A DNA stretch of 39,015 nucleotides, taken from NCBI GenBank assembly GCA_023139045.1, contig JAGLOJ010000061.1:1-39015 (forward strand), written 5' to 3'. The notes under the pieces are model-generated. The model searched no databases. It saw only the letters and a list, made by a program, of their open reading frames with translations, and had not been told where the DNA came from. Shown piece by piece: positions 17,899 through 25,889 of the stretch. The DNA comes from Candidatus Sabulitectum sp. (GTDB lineage Bacteria > Fermentibacterota > Fermentibacteria > Fermentibacterales > JCC-6). Position 1 is the first letter of the stretch; each line of letters opens with the position of its first letter. The position numbers and the translations under genes are program-made.

Positions 17899-18903
17899 AT
17901 GACTATAATGAGAATTCTGGGAGTCCTGACAATTGCTACAGCTCTTTTTGTGGGTTGCGATGATGCAACAGGCCCCGGAGGTGCTCTACCACCAATAACC
18001 CAAGTAGATTCAGTAAAAGTTGATTACAAGGGAGAAAACAATGCAGTCTTCTATTGTCTTTCAACAAAAAATAAAATATCAATACCACACGATGTATGGG
18101 ATATCGCCGTTGATGGAAATCTCAATCTCGTCTCAAATTCAGGAGATTACGGGATTGGCGTAGCAGTGTTTCCAACAAATCTGACCGACTTCGATTTGGA
18201 CTTTTCCACCTACGCTGACTCCGCTTTTGATGGTTCCACGAATCTGTCCTTTACTGATAATGACCCTTTTGAAGGATGGATGATTTACGATTCGGTATCT
18301 CATGACATAACCTACAGTAACGAAGTATTCATCATACAAACTGAAGATAGATCCTTTTACAAAGTCCAGTTTACTAGAGCAACAATGATCACAGGGGTAT
18401 CTATAACAGCAAAGATTGATGCTCTCAATGGAACAGGTGCTGCTGAAGCAATTTTCACTAAGGATTCAGATTACGACAGGGGATACATTGATTTAGGTTC
18501 AGAAGCTGTAGTCGCGTTCGCTCCGAGGACAACTGAATGGGATCTGAAATTTGCTCGAGGCAACCAGCTTATTGATGTTGGCGGGGGAAACTACATGGTT
18601 CACGGTATGAGTGCAATCTCGATCAATACTACCGATAATATCAAGGCTTACATACTTGAAGAAACCAATTTTGAAGATGTAACCAGTATTGAATCAACGA
18701 GCTTCAGCGGTGAAGTAAATGTTATCGGGAACAAGTGGTACACTTTCTCAGGTCAGCCAGACATGATTTTCACTTGTGATAATGATGTCTCAGTGATAAA
18801 GACGGATGCAGGAACTTACAAACTTCAAATGTCAACATTCTACGGCGGAGCAGACGGCGACGAATTCTTCTCATCAATCTTTGAATTTAAGGAAATGGAG
18901 TAG
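17899..18903 (+). CDS. hmuY: HmuY-like haem-binding lipoprotein with two repeats
   Basis: A 334-residue lipoprotein: the signal MTIMRILGVLTIATALFVGC has its lipobox cysteine at residue 20. The body seems to contain two copies of an HmuY-like beta-rich domain. The first has DVWDIAVDGNLNLVSNSG and ends in FYKVQFTRATM; the second has TEWDLKFARGNQLIDVGGG and ends in TYKLQMSTFYGG. HmuY proteins of Bacteroidetes are surface hemophores that hand haem to a TonB-dependent receptor (HmuR), matching the gene just upstream. Two domains in one chain is unusual for the founding members. Haem ligands cannot be assigned by eye. ATG with GAAAGG eight bases upstream. A strong hairpin follows its stop. Confidence 0.65.
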   Translation: MTIMRILGVLTIATALFVGCDDATGPGGALPPITQVDSVKVDYKGENNAVFYCLSTKNKISIPHDVWDIAVDGNLNLVSNSGDYGIGVAVFPTNLTDFDLDFSTYADSAFDGSTNLSFTDNDPFEGWMIYDSVSHDITYSNEVFIIQTEDRSFYKVQFTRATMITGVSITAKIDALNGTGAAEAIFTKDSDYDRGYIDLGSEAVVAFAPRTTEWDLKFARGNQLIDVGGGNYMVHGMSAISINTTDNIKAYILEETNFEDVTSIESTSFSGEVNVIGNKWYTFSGQPDMIFTCDNDVSVIKTDAGTYKLQMSTFYGGADGDEFFSSIFEFKEME

Positions 18904-18912
18904 AGTAGAATA

Positions 18913-18941
18913 GTAAAGGGCGAATATGATTCGCCCTTTAC
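18913..18941 (+). terminator. Strong 13-bp hairpin after the lipoprotein gene
   Basis: A perfect stem (arms GTAAAGGGCGAAT and ATTCGCCCTTTAC) with an ATG triloop begins nine bases after the stop codon. No T-tract follows, so it may be a partial terminator or a 3' stabiliser that lets lipoprotein mRNA accumulate above the downstream genes. Confidence 0.55.
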
Positions 18942-19011
18942 GGGGAATATTAAGAAATTAGTACAGAGAATGTGTTATAGATAGAAATCAATTCAATGGA
19001 AACGGGTAGTC

Positions 19012-20553
19012 ATGGGGAATGAAAAAATTAAGTGGACCTCCGAGGTGGAAGAGCTGATAAAAGGAGCGCCTGTCTTTGTTCAACCAATGATACGGAAATT
19101 GGTTGAAAACAGCGCCCGGAGAGATGGTATGGTAGAGGTCACTAAGAAGTATGTGAACGAGGTTCGGGAAAAGAGCGGAATGGGTAGAAAGATCAATAAC
19201 GAGACTAAACTAGAGGAATATTACGCAATTATAGGAAAAAATCCGCTCTATGCAGGTTTCCACACCAGTAACGACTTAATCCATCCAGGTGGCTCCGGTG
19301 AACCAATTGCTGTCGATGGAGTCTGGAACAAAATGCAAGGAATTTCTGAAAGAGTCAGCCGGCGAGCTCTATATATTCATATTCCCTTTTGTGTGGCTAG
19401 ATGTAAATTCTGTTCGTTTTATCAGAGTCGGACAAACTTTAAAGAACTGAGTAAGTATGCTGAATACATCATCAAAGAGCTGCGACTTGTGGCTGAATCA
19501 ACAGTTGGTCAGTCCATGCCAATCCATGCTCTCTACTTTGGTGGAGGAACTCCCACTGATCTTTCAGCAGAAGACCTTGAGATGATTCTTAAATATGTTA
19601 ATAGCTGTATCCCTCTGGCGAATGATTGCGAAATAACCATGGAGGGCAGAATCCACGATTTTACCGACGAGAAAGTGCTTGCCTGCCTCAATAACGGAGT
19701 TAACCGTTTTTCATTTGGAATACAGTCATTTAACACTGGAATACGTCAGCAAATGGGTAGAATCGATGATCAAGAATTCCTTCTTGAACGGATTGCCAGA
19801 ATAGCATCATACCAGAAGGCAATGATTTCAGTTGATTTGATATATGGACTTCCAGATCAGACAAGAAAAATATGGCTTGAAGATTTGAAAACGGTAAAGA
19901 ATGCTGCGGGAATTGATTCAGTGAGTATTTACAGTCTAAAAAATCTTCCTGGATCTCCCATTAAAGAAATGGTGAGTAACAGGAAACTATCTCCACCGGC
20001 TTCAATAACTGAACAGGCTGATTTATTCACTATAACCAGAGAGTATTTTGCTGACGAGAATTGCAAACGGCTTGGTCTTCGACACTGGGCCTTCAGTAAC
20101 AGGGAAAGAAGCATGTACAATTTTATCCCTAAATACAACAATAGCTGTATACCTGTGGGGAATGGTGCTGGCGGCAGACTTGCCGGTTACAGCATCTATC
20201 AGAAAATGAAAAACAGTGAGTACTTTGACATGCTTGATCGTGGAGAGAAGCCGATTGCTGCTGTGTTCAGGGCGTCTCCTTATGCTCAATTTGAAGGTGA
20301 CATTGTTGGCAGCTTCGAAGAATTCAGGCAGGTGAATCTTCACAACCTCGAGATCAAGTATGGGGATGAAACAATCATTTCTCGTCTTTCTCTTCTTCTG
20401 GATCAGTGGGCAAAAGCCGGAATGGTGGAGTGGAACAACAAGACCGGTGTTATTCGAATGACACCCGCCGGAGAGTTTTACAATGTACAAATTACCCAGA
20501 ACTTGATCAATTACAACGCAATAAGCCTGAGAACAGCAAGAGGAAAAGCATGA
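19012..20553 (+). CDS. hutW: HutW/ChuW-type radical SAM enzyme (anaerobic haem opening) with PCP_red-like N-terminus
   Basis: A 513-residue radical SAM protein of the HemN-like group. The 4Fe-4S motif is CVARCKFC (Cys 127, 131, 134) in YIHIPFCVARCKFCSFYQSR, followed by ALYFGGGTPTDLS, VNRFSFGIQSFN and VDLIYGLPDQT. C-terminal IPVGNGAGGRLAGYSIYQ suits HutW/ChuW better than coproporphyrinogen dehydrogenase. ChuW, HutW and HmuW open haem without oxygen to a linear tetrapyrrole (anaerobilin) and release iron. Residues about 7-55 (KWTSEVEELIKGAPVFVQ..., VENSARRDG, VEVTKKYVNEV) resemble the PCP_red helical domain found at the end of dark-operative protochlorophyllide reductase subunits. The adjacent hutX-like gene, overlapping by four bases, strongly supports the call over HemN. 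Confidence 0.82.
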   Translation: MGNEKIKWTSEVEELIKGAPVFVQPMIRKLVENSARRDGMVEVTKKYVNEVREKSGMGRKINNETKLEEYYAIIGKNPLYAGFHTSNDLIHPGGSGEPIAVDGVWNKMQGISERVSRRALYIHIPFCVARCKFCSFYQSRTNFKELSKYAEYIIKELRLVAESTVGQSMPIHALYFGGGTPTDLSAEDLEMILKYVNSCIPLANDCEITMEGRIHDFTDEKVLACLNNGVNRFSFGIQSFNTGIRQQMGRIDDQEFLLERIARIASYQKAMISVDLIYGLPDQTRKIWLEDLKTVKNAAGIDSVSIYSLKNLPGSPIKEMVSNRKLSPPASITEQADLFTITREYFADENCKRLGLRHWAFSNRERSMYNFIPKYNNSCIPVGNGAGGRLAGYSIYQKMKNSEYFDMLDRGEKPIAAVFRASPYAQFEGDIVGSFEEFRQVNLHNLEIKYGDETIISRLSLLLDQWAKAGMVEWNNKTGVIRMTPAGEFYNVQITQNLINYNAISLRTARGKA

Positions 20554-21031
20554 GAATTACAGCAGCCACCATCAAAAGAAAAGTAGATGTTTTAACAGAA
20601 AACAGCAGTGTAATGCCTGCGACAATTGCTGACGAACTTGGCACAACGGAAAAAGAAGTAGTGAAGCACCTTCCTGGAAACATCTCCACTGAAGCGAAAT
20701 GTTCCGAAATTGAAACCATGTGGAATGCAATGACATTCTGGAAAAAAGTAACCGCAATTATTTCTAACTCAGTAATTACTGCAGAAGTAAAAAGAAAACT
20801 CTCAAAAGGAATCACGGCTCAGGGCTATTTTAGTTTGTTTGATAATGATGCTCCACTTAATGGTCACATTGAGACAGACAGAATTGATTCAATTTTCTTC
20901 GTATCAAAACCATTTTTAACCTTGAGACTCACAGTGTTCAGTTCTATACAGAAGAGGGCAAAAAGATACTTTCAATTTACCTGGGAAGAGATGATAAACA
21001 GCATATCATTGCTTCGGTTCTTGAGGGTTAA
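20550..21031 (+). CDS. hutX: HutX/ChuX-type haem carrier, reading frame broken by one base
   Basis: Begins at an ATG overlapping the hutW stop (ATGA). Frame 1 (20550 to about 20915) gives MPATIADELGTTEKEVVKHL, WNAMTFWKKVTAIISNS, GITAQGYFSLFDND, LNGHIETDRIDSIFFVSKPF, closely following HutX/ChuX. At the T-run 20913-20917 the frame must shift by -1; the other frame then gives NLETHSVQFYTEEGKKILSI and YLGRDDKQHIIASVLEG and stops at 21029-21031. With the shift, the segment FVSKPFFNLETHSVQF has the family's spacing. The product binds haem and passes it to partner enzymes. Without it the chain reads on in the original frame to a stop at about 21041 with a nonsense tail. Possible causes are a lost T (sequencing or mutation) or programmed slippage on A-TTT-TTA. 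Confidence 0.78.
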
Positions 21032-21050
21032 AAGGAATTAAGAAATCATT

Positions 21051-21593
21051 ATGAAAACTAAAAAATTCTACTGGGAGACAAGGGAACTGGTAATTATCGG
21101 AAGCTTTGCTGCACTGATTAAGATCATTTCTTTCCTTGTTTCAATAGCTGGTGGTGGGATGAACCCTCTGGCGCTGATTGCCAAAAATGTTGTAGCTACT
21201 TCACTTCTGATTATTCTGATCTCTTCGGTTCGGAAATTCGGCGTTCTTACTCTTTATGTGGCTATTTCGGGAATAATTATTATGCTCACTATGGGGCGAG
21301 GTATGATGCTTCTGCCCGGACTGCTGATTGCCGGTATTCTGTGTGAACTAATAATAAAATTCACAGGAGGATACAAATCCACCCGGGCAATTATTATGGG
21401 AGTTTTCTTCTTTGATATTCTCTTCAGAGTTATCTCGCTGGTGCTTGGATTTCTTTTCACCCGGGAGAATCCACAACTCATGATAATGGCGGTAGTTGTT
21501 GTGTCAATAGGCTATGTAGGCTGTCTCATCGGGCTCGGTGTCGGTTCTGCATTTGCCAAAGAACTGAAACATGCTGGAATTATTAAGGTGTAA
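21051..21593 (+). CDS. Probable substrate-binding (S-like) membrane component of the ECF transporter
   Basis: A 180-residue, very hydrophobic protein with about five or six helices. Its start FYWETRELVIIGSFAALIKI and the helix-loop pattern resemble the MptD/Trep_Strep-type S components of energy-coupling-factor transporters, though I cannot name the subfamily firmly. It sits directly before T and A components (two-base gap to ecfT) and 19 bases after hutX, with AAGGA as ribosome-binding site. In ECF systems the S protein sets the substrate; in this locus haem or a tetrapyrrole is the obvious candidate (inference). No hydrophilic periplasmic binding-protein gene is present, as expected for an ECF importer. 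Confidence 0.65.
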   Translation: MKTKKFYWETRELVIIGSFAALIKIISFLVSIAGGGMNPLALIAKNVVATSLLIILISSVRKFGVLTLYVAISGIIIMLTMGRGMMLLPGLLIAGILCELIIKFTGGYKSTRAIIMGVFFFDILFRVISLVLGFLFTRENPQLMIMAVVVVSIGYVGCLIGLGVGSAFAKELKHAGIIKV

Positions 21594-21595
21594 TC

Positions 21596-22342
21596 ATGAC
21601 AGGAATGCAATTTCACGCTGGCGATAACTATCTCTCAAAATTGAACACGCTTACAAAATTAACCATAACACTTTTCTTCTCTGTGCTCATTGTGTTTGTA
21701 AAAAACGAGACTGCATTATTTATTCTTTTCGGGGCAAGTGTTTTTTACGTGGCGCCGCTGAAAAGATGGAAAGCTATGGTTATTGGCTACGGAATTATTC
21801 TCTTTATGTATCTATCTTCCATACTCTTTTCTGCTCTACTTGGACTGATTGCCGATAGATTCGGAGCAAAAGAGAATTTTCAGATGCTTGTTCCATTCTT
21901 AAGAGTCTCGTTTATGATAAACCTTTCACTTGCGCTCACCCTTTCATCAGGAGTGAGAAGACTTACAAATGTACTGAAAACACTAAAACTTCCACGGTTT
22001 ATCTTTCTACCAACAATTGTGGTGTTTCGATTTGTTCCATCCTTCATGAATGATATTAAACAAATTCACCAGAACATCAAACTAAGAATGGGGAACCCCA
22101 ACCTCGGTATGATGATCACAAGGCCGCGACTTTTTATTCGATTGATGATCGTTCCGGCGGTGGTTCGAGCCCTTAGATCCGCTGAAGAACTATCAGTAGC
22201 AGCGGAACTTAAGGGAATTGATGGAGTAGATAACATGATTAATTCTACTCCGGAGCTCTGGTCATGGAGAGATACAGTGGCTTTCAGTCTTTCTCTCGTG
22301 CTGGCGGCGACCGTGCTCTATTTCAGCATGGAGGCAGTCTGA
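21596..22342 (+). CDS. ecfT: ECF transporter T component (EcfT/CbiQ family)
   Basis: A 248-residue inner-membrane protein. Four or five hydrophobic helices fill residues 20-125, then a cytoplasmic coupling region follows. The two short helices that dock on the ATPases are represented by IKQIHQNIKLRMG and by RSAEELSVAAELKGID, the latter standing where the family usually has A-R-G. A last hydrophobic helix closes the chain (about 224-245). T components link S subunits to the ATPase dimer. The ATG at 21596 is two bases after the S-like gene, and the stop overlaps the ATPase start by one base (TGATG), so the three genes are one translational unit. Confidence 0.8.
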   Translation: MTGMQFHAGDNYLSKLNTLTKLTITLFFSVLIVFVKNETALFILFGASVFYVAPLKRWKAMVIGYGIILFMYLSSILFSALLGLIADRFGAKENFQMLVPFLRVSFMINLSLALTLSSGVRRLTNVLKTLKLPRFIFLPTIVVFRFVPSFMNDIKQIHQNIKLRMGNPNLGMMITRPRLFIRLMIVPAVVRALRSAEELSVAAELKGIDGVDNMINSTPELWSWRDTVAFSLSLVLAATVLYFSMEAV

Positions 22343-23694
22343 TGATAGATCTTAAAAACATATCCTATGCATACCCCTTTCAGAACGAGAAAGCACTTAA
22401 TGATGTTTCTCTTCAGGTACATAAGGGTGAAGTGGTTCTGCTTACAGGCGAAAGCGGTTGTGGCAAATCTACTATTGCTAAAGTGACCAACGGTCTCATA
22501 CCTCATTACTTCAAGGGCGATTTACAAGGAAAGGCGCTAATTAACCAGATCAATAGCAGTGATGTTGAAATAGGTGAGATCAGCCAATCCCTCGGAACAC
22601 TTTTTCAGGATCCCGAGCAGCAGTTTTTCTGTAATGATGTTTACAGTGAACTGGCCTTTGCCGATGAGGTCAGAGGTGTAGATCCAAAACTGATTTATGA
22701 AAAGGTAGCTCGTTTGTCAAAATTGTTTGAGATTGAGAATGTTCTTGATTCATCAATTTATGAACTCTCCGAAGGTGAAAAGCAGAAAGTGGCTCTCGCC
22801 TCAATTATTGTTTTGGAACCAAACTGTCTTGTTCTTGATGAACCAACTGCTAACCTCTCACCAGAGGCTACCGAGAATCTTGGGAAGGAAATCTTACGAC
22901 TTAAGAAAGATGGATTTTCAATCCTGATTGTTGACCATCGTCTTTACTGGCTCTCGGAAATTGCAGATAGAGTTTTGGTCATGAAGAATGGTGAAGTGGT
23001 CATGGAGGGAGCTTTCTCCATTCTCGAAAGCAGAAATCTTCGCACCAAGTACGGTCTTCGCGAGTATTGCGTTCCAAGTCATCACAAATCGAATGCTACT
23101 TTCAGTTCCGGTCTTGAAGTTAGGAACCTTTCATTTGGCTATGGGAAGAAACCACGAATCTTTACAAATTATTCTGTTTCCATGCAGGCCGGCAAAGTTA
23201 CCGCTATCCGGGGAGCGAATGGAGTTGGCAAAACCACATTTTCTAGATTGCTCACAGGGCTTCTTAAAGCGAATACCGGTGTATTCTTGCTTGATCGACA
23301 GGAATTGAGCCCCAATATGCTTTTGTCGAAGACTAGCCTGGTTCTTCAAAACATGGATCATCAGCTCTATTCAAGAACTGTCATTGAGGAGGTTGAGGGA
23401 AACATGGAGCTCCTTAAAAGACTTCGTCTGAACAACTTTTCGCAGAGGCACCCACAATCACTTTCCGGTGGTCAGAAGCAGAGACTTGCTATTGCTTCAG
23501 CGATTTGCAGAAATCCTGAAGTCATTATTCTCGACGAGCCCACGAGTGGTCTAGATGGGGAAAACATGAGAATTATCGGTGATCTTTTACGGGTGGAAGC
23601 GGAAAAGAACAAAGTAATTATAGTGATAACCCACGACCTTGAATTCATAGACAAGTGCTGTGATGAACAAATCCTAATGAAAGCGGAAAAATAA
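22342..23694 (+). CDS. ecfA: ECF transporter ATPase with two fused ABC domains (EcfA-EcfA')
   Basis: A 450-residue cytoplasmic ATPase with two ABC modules in one chain. Module 1: Walker A GESGCGKST (36-44), Q-loop LFQDPEQQFF, signature LSEGEKQKVALA, Walker B CLVLDEPTANL, switch region VDHRLYWL. Module 2 (from about 257): Walker A GANGVGKTT (about 291), VLQNMDHQLYS, signature LSGGQKQRLAIA, Walker B VIILDEPTSGL, ITHDLEF. Both sites look intact, although signature 1 has SEG where SGG is usual. The ATG at 22342 overlaps the ecfT stop; an earlier in-frame ATG lies inside ecfT and is ignored. It powers the S-like and T proteins just upstream. Confidence 0.88.
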   Translation: MIDLKNISYAYPFQNEKALNDVSLQVHKGEVVLLTGESGCGKSTIAKVTNGLIPHYFKGDLQGKALINQINSSDVEIGEISQSLGTLFQDPEQQFFCNDVYSELAFADEVRGVDPKLIYEKVARLSKLFEIENVLDSSIYELSEGEKQKVALASIIVLEPNCLVLDEPTANLSPEATENLGKEILRLKKDGFSILIVDHRLYWLSEIADRVLVMKNGEVVMEGAFSILESRNLRTKYGLREYCVPSHHKSNATFSSGLEVRNLSFGYGKKPRIFTNYSVSMQAGKVTAIRGANGVGKTTFSRLLTGLLKANTGVFLLDRQELSPNMLLSKTSLVLQNMDHQLYSRTVIEEVEGNMELLKRLRLNNFSQRHPQSLSGGQKQRLAIASAICRNPEVIILDEPTSGLDGENMRIIGDLLRVEAEKNKVIIVITHDLEFIDKCCDEQILMKAEK

Positions 23695-24200
23695 TGAAAA
23701 TAGCTGTGATATACTCAAGTAAAACTGGAAACACAAAGAAAGTAGCAAGCGCTATTCTGGAGGGAGTGGGTGCACAAGCTCAGCTCTTTTCTGTGGACGA
23801 TGAGATTTCTCTTGATGAATACGACCTGATATTCATGGGCTTCTGGGTTGATAAAGGATCACCGGACAAAAAGGCGTCGGAATTTATGTCTAAAATTTCC
23901 TGGAAGAAAGTAGCTTATTTTGTTACTCTTGGGGCATACCCCGATTCGCAACACGCAAAAGACAGCCTGGAAAAGGGCATTGCCCTCCTGGGGGAACACT
24001 GTGAAATTGTGGATAGCTTTATTTGTCAGGGGGCGATTGATCCCAAACTGATGGAGTGGATGATGACTTTACCTGAAGATCATCCCCACAGCCCTGACGA
24101 AAAGCGTATTAAACGATGGGAAGATGCATGCAATAGACCTGACAGTACGGATCTTCTTCATGCGAAGGAGTTTGGAAATAATGTTATTAGAGCTCTATAG
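23694..24200 (+). CDS. Flavodoxin of the haem/bilin-associated type
   Basis: A 168-residue FMN protein. The N-terminal phosphate loop YSSKTGNTKKVA (7-18) and GFWVDKGSPD near residue 50 bind FMN. The C-terminal part (SFICQGAIDPKLMEW, HPHSPDEKRIKRWEDA) resembles flavodoxin-like proteins found beside anaerobic haem- and bilin-processing enzymes (HmuF, BilS types). Expected role: electron donor to HutW, or reductase of its linear tetrapyrrole product (inference). Its ATG overlaps the ecfA stop by one base, and its last 20 bases overlap exbB, so it is embedded in the operon. Confidence 0.75.
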   Translation: MKIAVIYSSKTGNTKKVASAILEGVGAQAQLFSVDDEISLDEYDLIFMGFWVDKGSPDKKASEFMSKISWKKVAYFVTLGAYPDSQHAKDSLEKGIALLGEHCEIVDSFICQGAIDPKLMEWMMTLPEDHPHSPDEKRIKRWEDACNRPDSTDLLHAKEFGNNVIRAL

Positions 24201-24837
24201 TAAAATCGGTGTTGTTGGTTTTGTTTTGATAGTACTTCTTGTCATTTCTTTCTATCTTTTCTTGAAAAACTCGTTTTTCTTGTGGCATATTAATCGGAAT
24301 CTGACAGCCATTTTTCATTCTCTTGAAGAAGGTAAGATGAGCATTCTTGAGGATGAAAGAGACTCAAAGAACCCTCTGGTGGCCATCATTGTAGATATGG
24401 TGAATCATCATGCCAATCACTCAATTGATATAAAGAACGAGGTTGCATATTTATTCCATAAGCAGTTTAGTCGTGTCAATGGCGGAATTACGGTTCTGAG
24501 ATTGATTTCGGTAATTGCTCCTCTACTGGGGTTGATGGGGACAATGCTTGGAATGGTGAAAATGTTCCGTTCACTTGGGGTGAATATGGCTGATCCAACA
24601 CTTCTTGCAAGCGGAATATGGGTAGCTCTACTCACAACAATCCTCGGACTTACTGTGGCAATTCCCACTCTTGCGTTCTACTATTTCTTACAATTGAGGA
24701 TGAAACACTTTCGTATTCTTGCCATTGAATACAGTTATCGCGTTTTAGGAATGATTAACCCGAAGTACTCTTACACAGGCATGATGCAGAATATCACTAA
24801 TAGCTGTGCTGTTATGGAGGAGTGCAATGGGAAATGA
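24181..24837 (+). CDS. exbB: ExbB-type proton channel subunit of the TonB motor
   Basis: A 218-residue MotA/TolQ/ExbB-family protein. The ATG at 24181 has AAGGAG (24165-24170) ten bases before it and gives a normal N-terminal helix (residues 7-28); a longer frame from 24124 lies inside the flavodoxin gene. The conserved channel helices are SVIAPLLGLMGTMLGMVKMF and LLASGIWVALLTTILGLTVAIPTLAF (described here in parts). With ExbD it converts proton-motive force into TonB movement. Being dedicated to this locus, it probably serves the receptor at 15484. Confidence 0.88.
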   Translation: MLLELYSKIGVVGFVLIVLLVISFYLFLKNSFFLWHINRNLTAIFHSLEEGKMSILEDERDSKNPLVAIIVDMVNHHANHSIDIKNEVAYLFHKQFSRVNGGITVLRLISVIAPLLGLMGTMLGMVKMFRSLGVNMADPTLLASGIWVALLTTILGLTVAIPTLAFYYFLQLRMKHFRILAIEYSYRVLGMINPKYSYTGMMQNITNSCAVMEECNGK

Positions 24838-25228
24838 TTTTTGGTTGGATGATCAGTTTGATTCTGATATCGATCTGACCCCGCTGATTGATGTGGTGTT
24901 TCTTCTCATCATTTTTTTCGTACTTGCAACATCTTTCAGTAAGCCTGTCCTAGAAATTGTTCTGCCTGGTTCAGATACAGCGGAAGAAGAAATATTTAAG
25001 AATGGAGATATTATTGTTGAAATCAATCGAGATGGAGAAATTTATTGTGGTGCAATGATCTATACAGAAGAAAACATCATGGAGCTTATAAATATGGATA
25101 GGAGTTCCACGATGATTCTTCATGTGGATAAGGAAGCTCCGTTTGAAGCGTTTCTTTTAATTATTGACAGCGCAAAAAAGATTGAAAGGGACAATATAGT
25201 GGTAGTAACAGATGATGAAAATGACTGA
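24827..25228 (+). CDS. exbD: ExbD-type TonB motor subunit
   Basis: A 133-residue protein with one N-terminal transmembrane helix in IDLTPLIDVVFLLIIFFVLA. The Asp of PLIDVVF is the conserved proton-carrying residue of ExbD/TolR. A periplasmic domain follows (TMILHVDKEAPFEAFLLIID, typical of the family). The ATG at 24827 lies within the exbB end (11-base overlap) and has GGAGG at 24816-24820. Confidence 0.9.
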   Translation: MGNDFWLDDQFDSDIDLTPLIDVVFLLIIFFVLATSFSKPVLEIVLPGSDTAEEEIFKNGDIIVEINRDGEIYCGAMIYTEENIMELINMDRSSTMILHVDKEAPFEAFLLIIDSAKKIERDNIVVVTDDEND

Positions 25229-25889
25229 TTTTGAGAGAGAGAGCTCTTTTGTGGGCTTTTCCCTGACATTTGCTTTCTTTCTTGTACTATTTTTGAAAGT
25301 GCTACCGTTTTTCTTTTCTCTGAAGATTGAAGTGAGTAGTCCGGAAGAAGGCAGGGTTGCTATTAATTTAGCAACCTTTCGTGAAGAAGTTGTTCTTGCT
25401 ACGTTTGAACAGGAGCCTATTGAGCAACAAGTTGTTGAGCTTAATGAAACGGACGAAATATTTGCTGTCCGGGAGGAATCTGCCGAAGAAGTTTTTGAAG
25501 TATTCGCAGATGAGGACATCCAGCAAATACGGACAGATTCAACAGTTCAACTTGCATCCGGGGAAGCAACGCAGAGAGATCATTTTTCATCTACGATTGC
25601 TGCTGCTGATAAAGATATAATTGTGTTGCAGGTGGTTTCTCTGATAGAACAGAAAAAAGAGTACTCCCGAAGAGCACGACAGAGAGGAGTTGAAGGCATT
25701 GTTGTTGTCGAGATTACTCTTTCGGAGGAATGTGTTGTTTCCAGTTTCATTATTGCGGAAAGTGAGAGTTCTCTCTTGGATAATTCAGTACATGAAACCA
25801 TGAACAAAATAGTTGGGATGGATGTCTCAGATGAAAGACTGCATGAAATATTGGTGATTTCTGTTCCAATTGAGTTTATATTAATTTAA
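25212..25889 (+). CDS. tonB: TonB energy-transducing protein
   Basis: A protein of about 225 residues with an N-terminal membrane anchor (about 13-36). A long acidic, glutamate-rich linker (about 40-130) replaces the usual proline-rich one. The C-terminal TonB domain starts with YSRRARQRGVEGIVVVEITL and continues SSFIIAESESSLLDNSVHETM. It spans the periplasm and pulls on the TonB box of the receptor. Three in-frame ATGs (25212, 25215, 25221) overlap the exbD end; which is used is unclear. Last gene of the locus; an operator-like palindrome lies 71 bases after the stop. Confidence 0.85.
   Translation: MMKMTDFERESSFVGFSLTFAFFLVLFLKVLPFFFSLKIEVSSPEEGRVAINLATFREEVVLATFEQEPIEQQVVELNETDEIFAVREESAEEVFEVFADEDIQQIRTDSTVQLASGEATQRDHFSSTIAAADKDIIVLQVVSLIEQKKEYSRRARQRGVEGIVVVEITLSEECVVSSFIIAESESSLLDNSVHETMNKIVGMDVSDERLHEILVISVPIEFILI

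Noticed and set aside
19012..20553. Assignment as HemN/HemZ coproporphyrinogen dehydrogenase
   Set aside because: The core is HemN-like, but the GNGAGGRLAGYS segment, the adjacent hutX-like gene with overlapping start and the haem-uptake neighbours favour HutW/ChuW.
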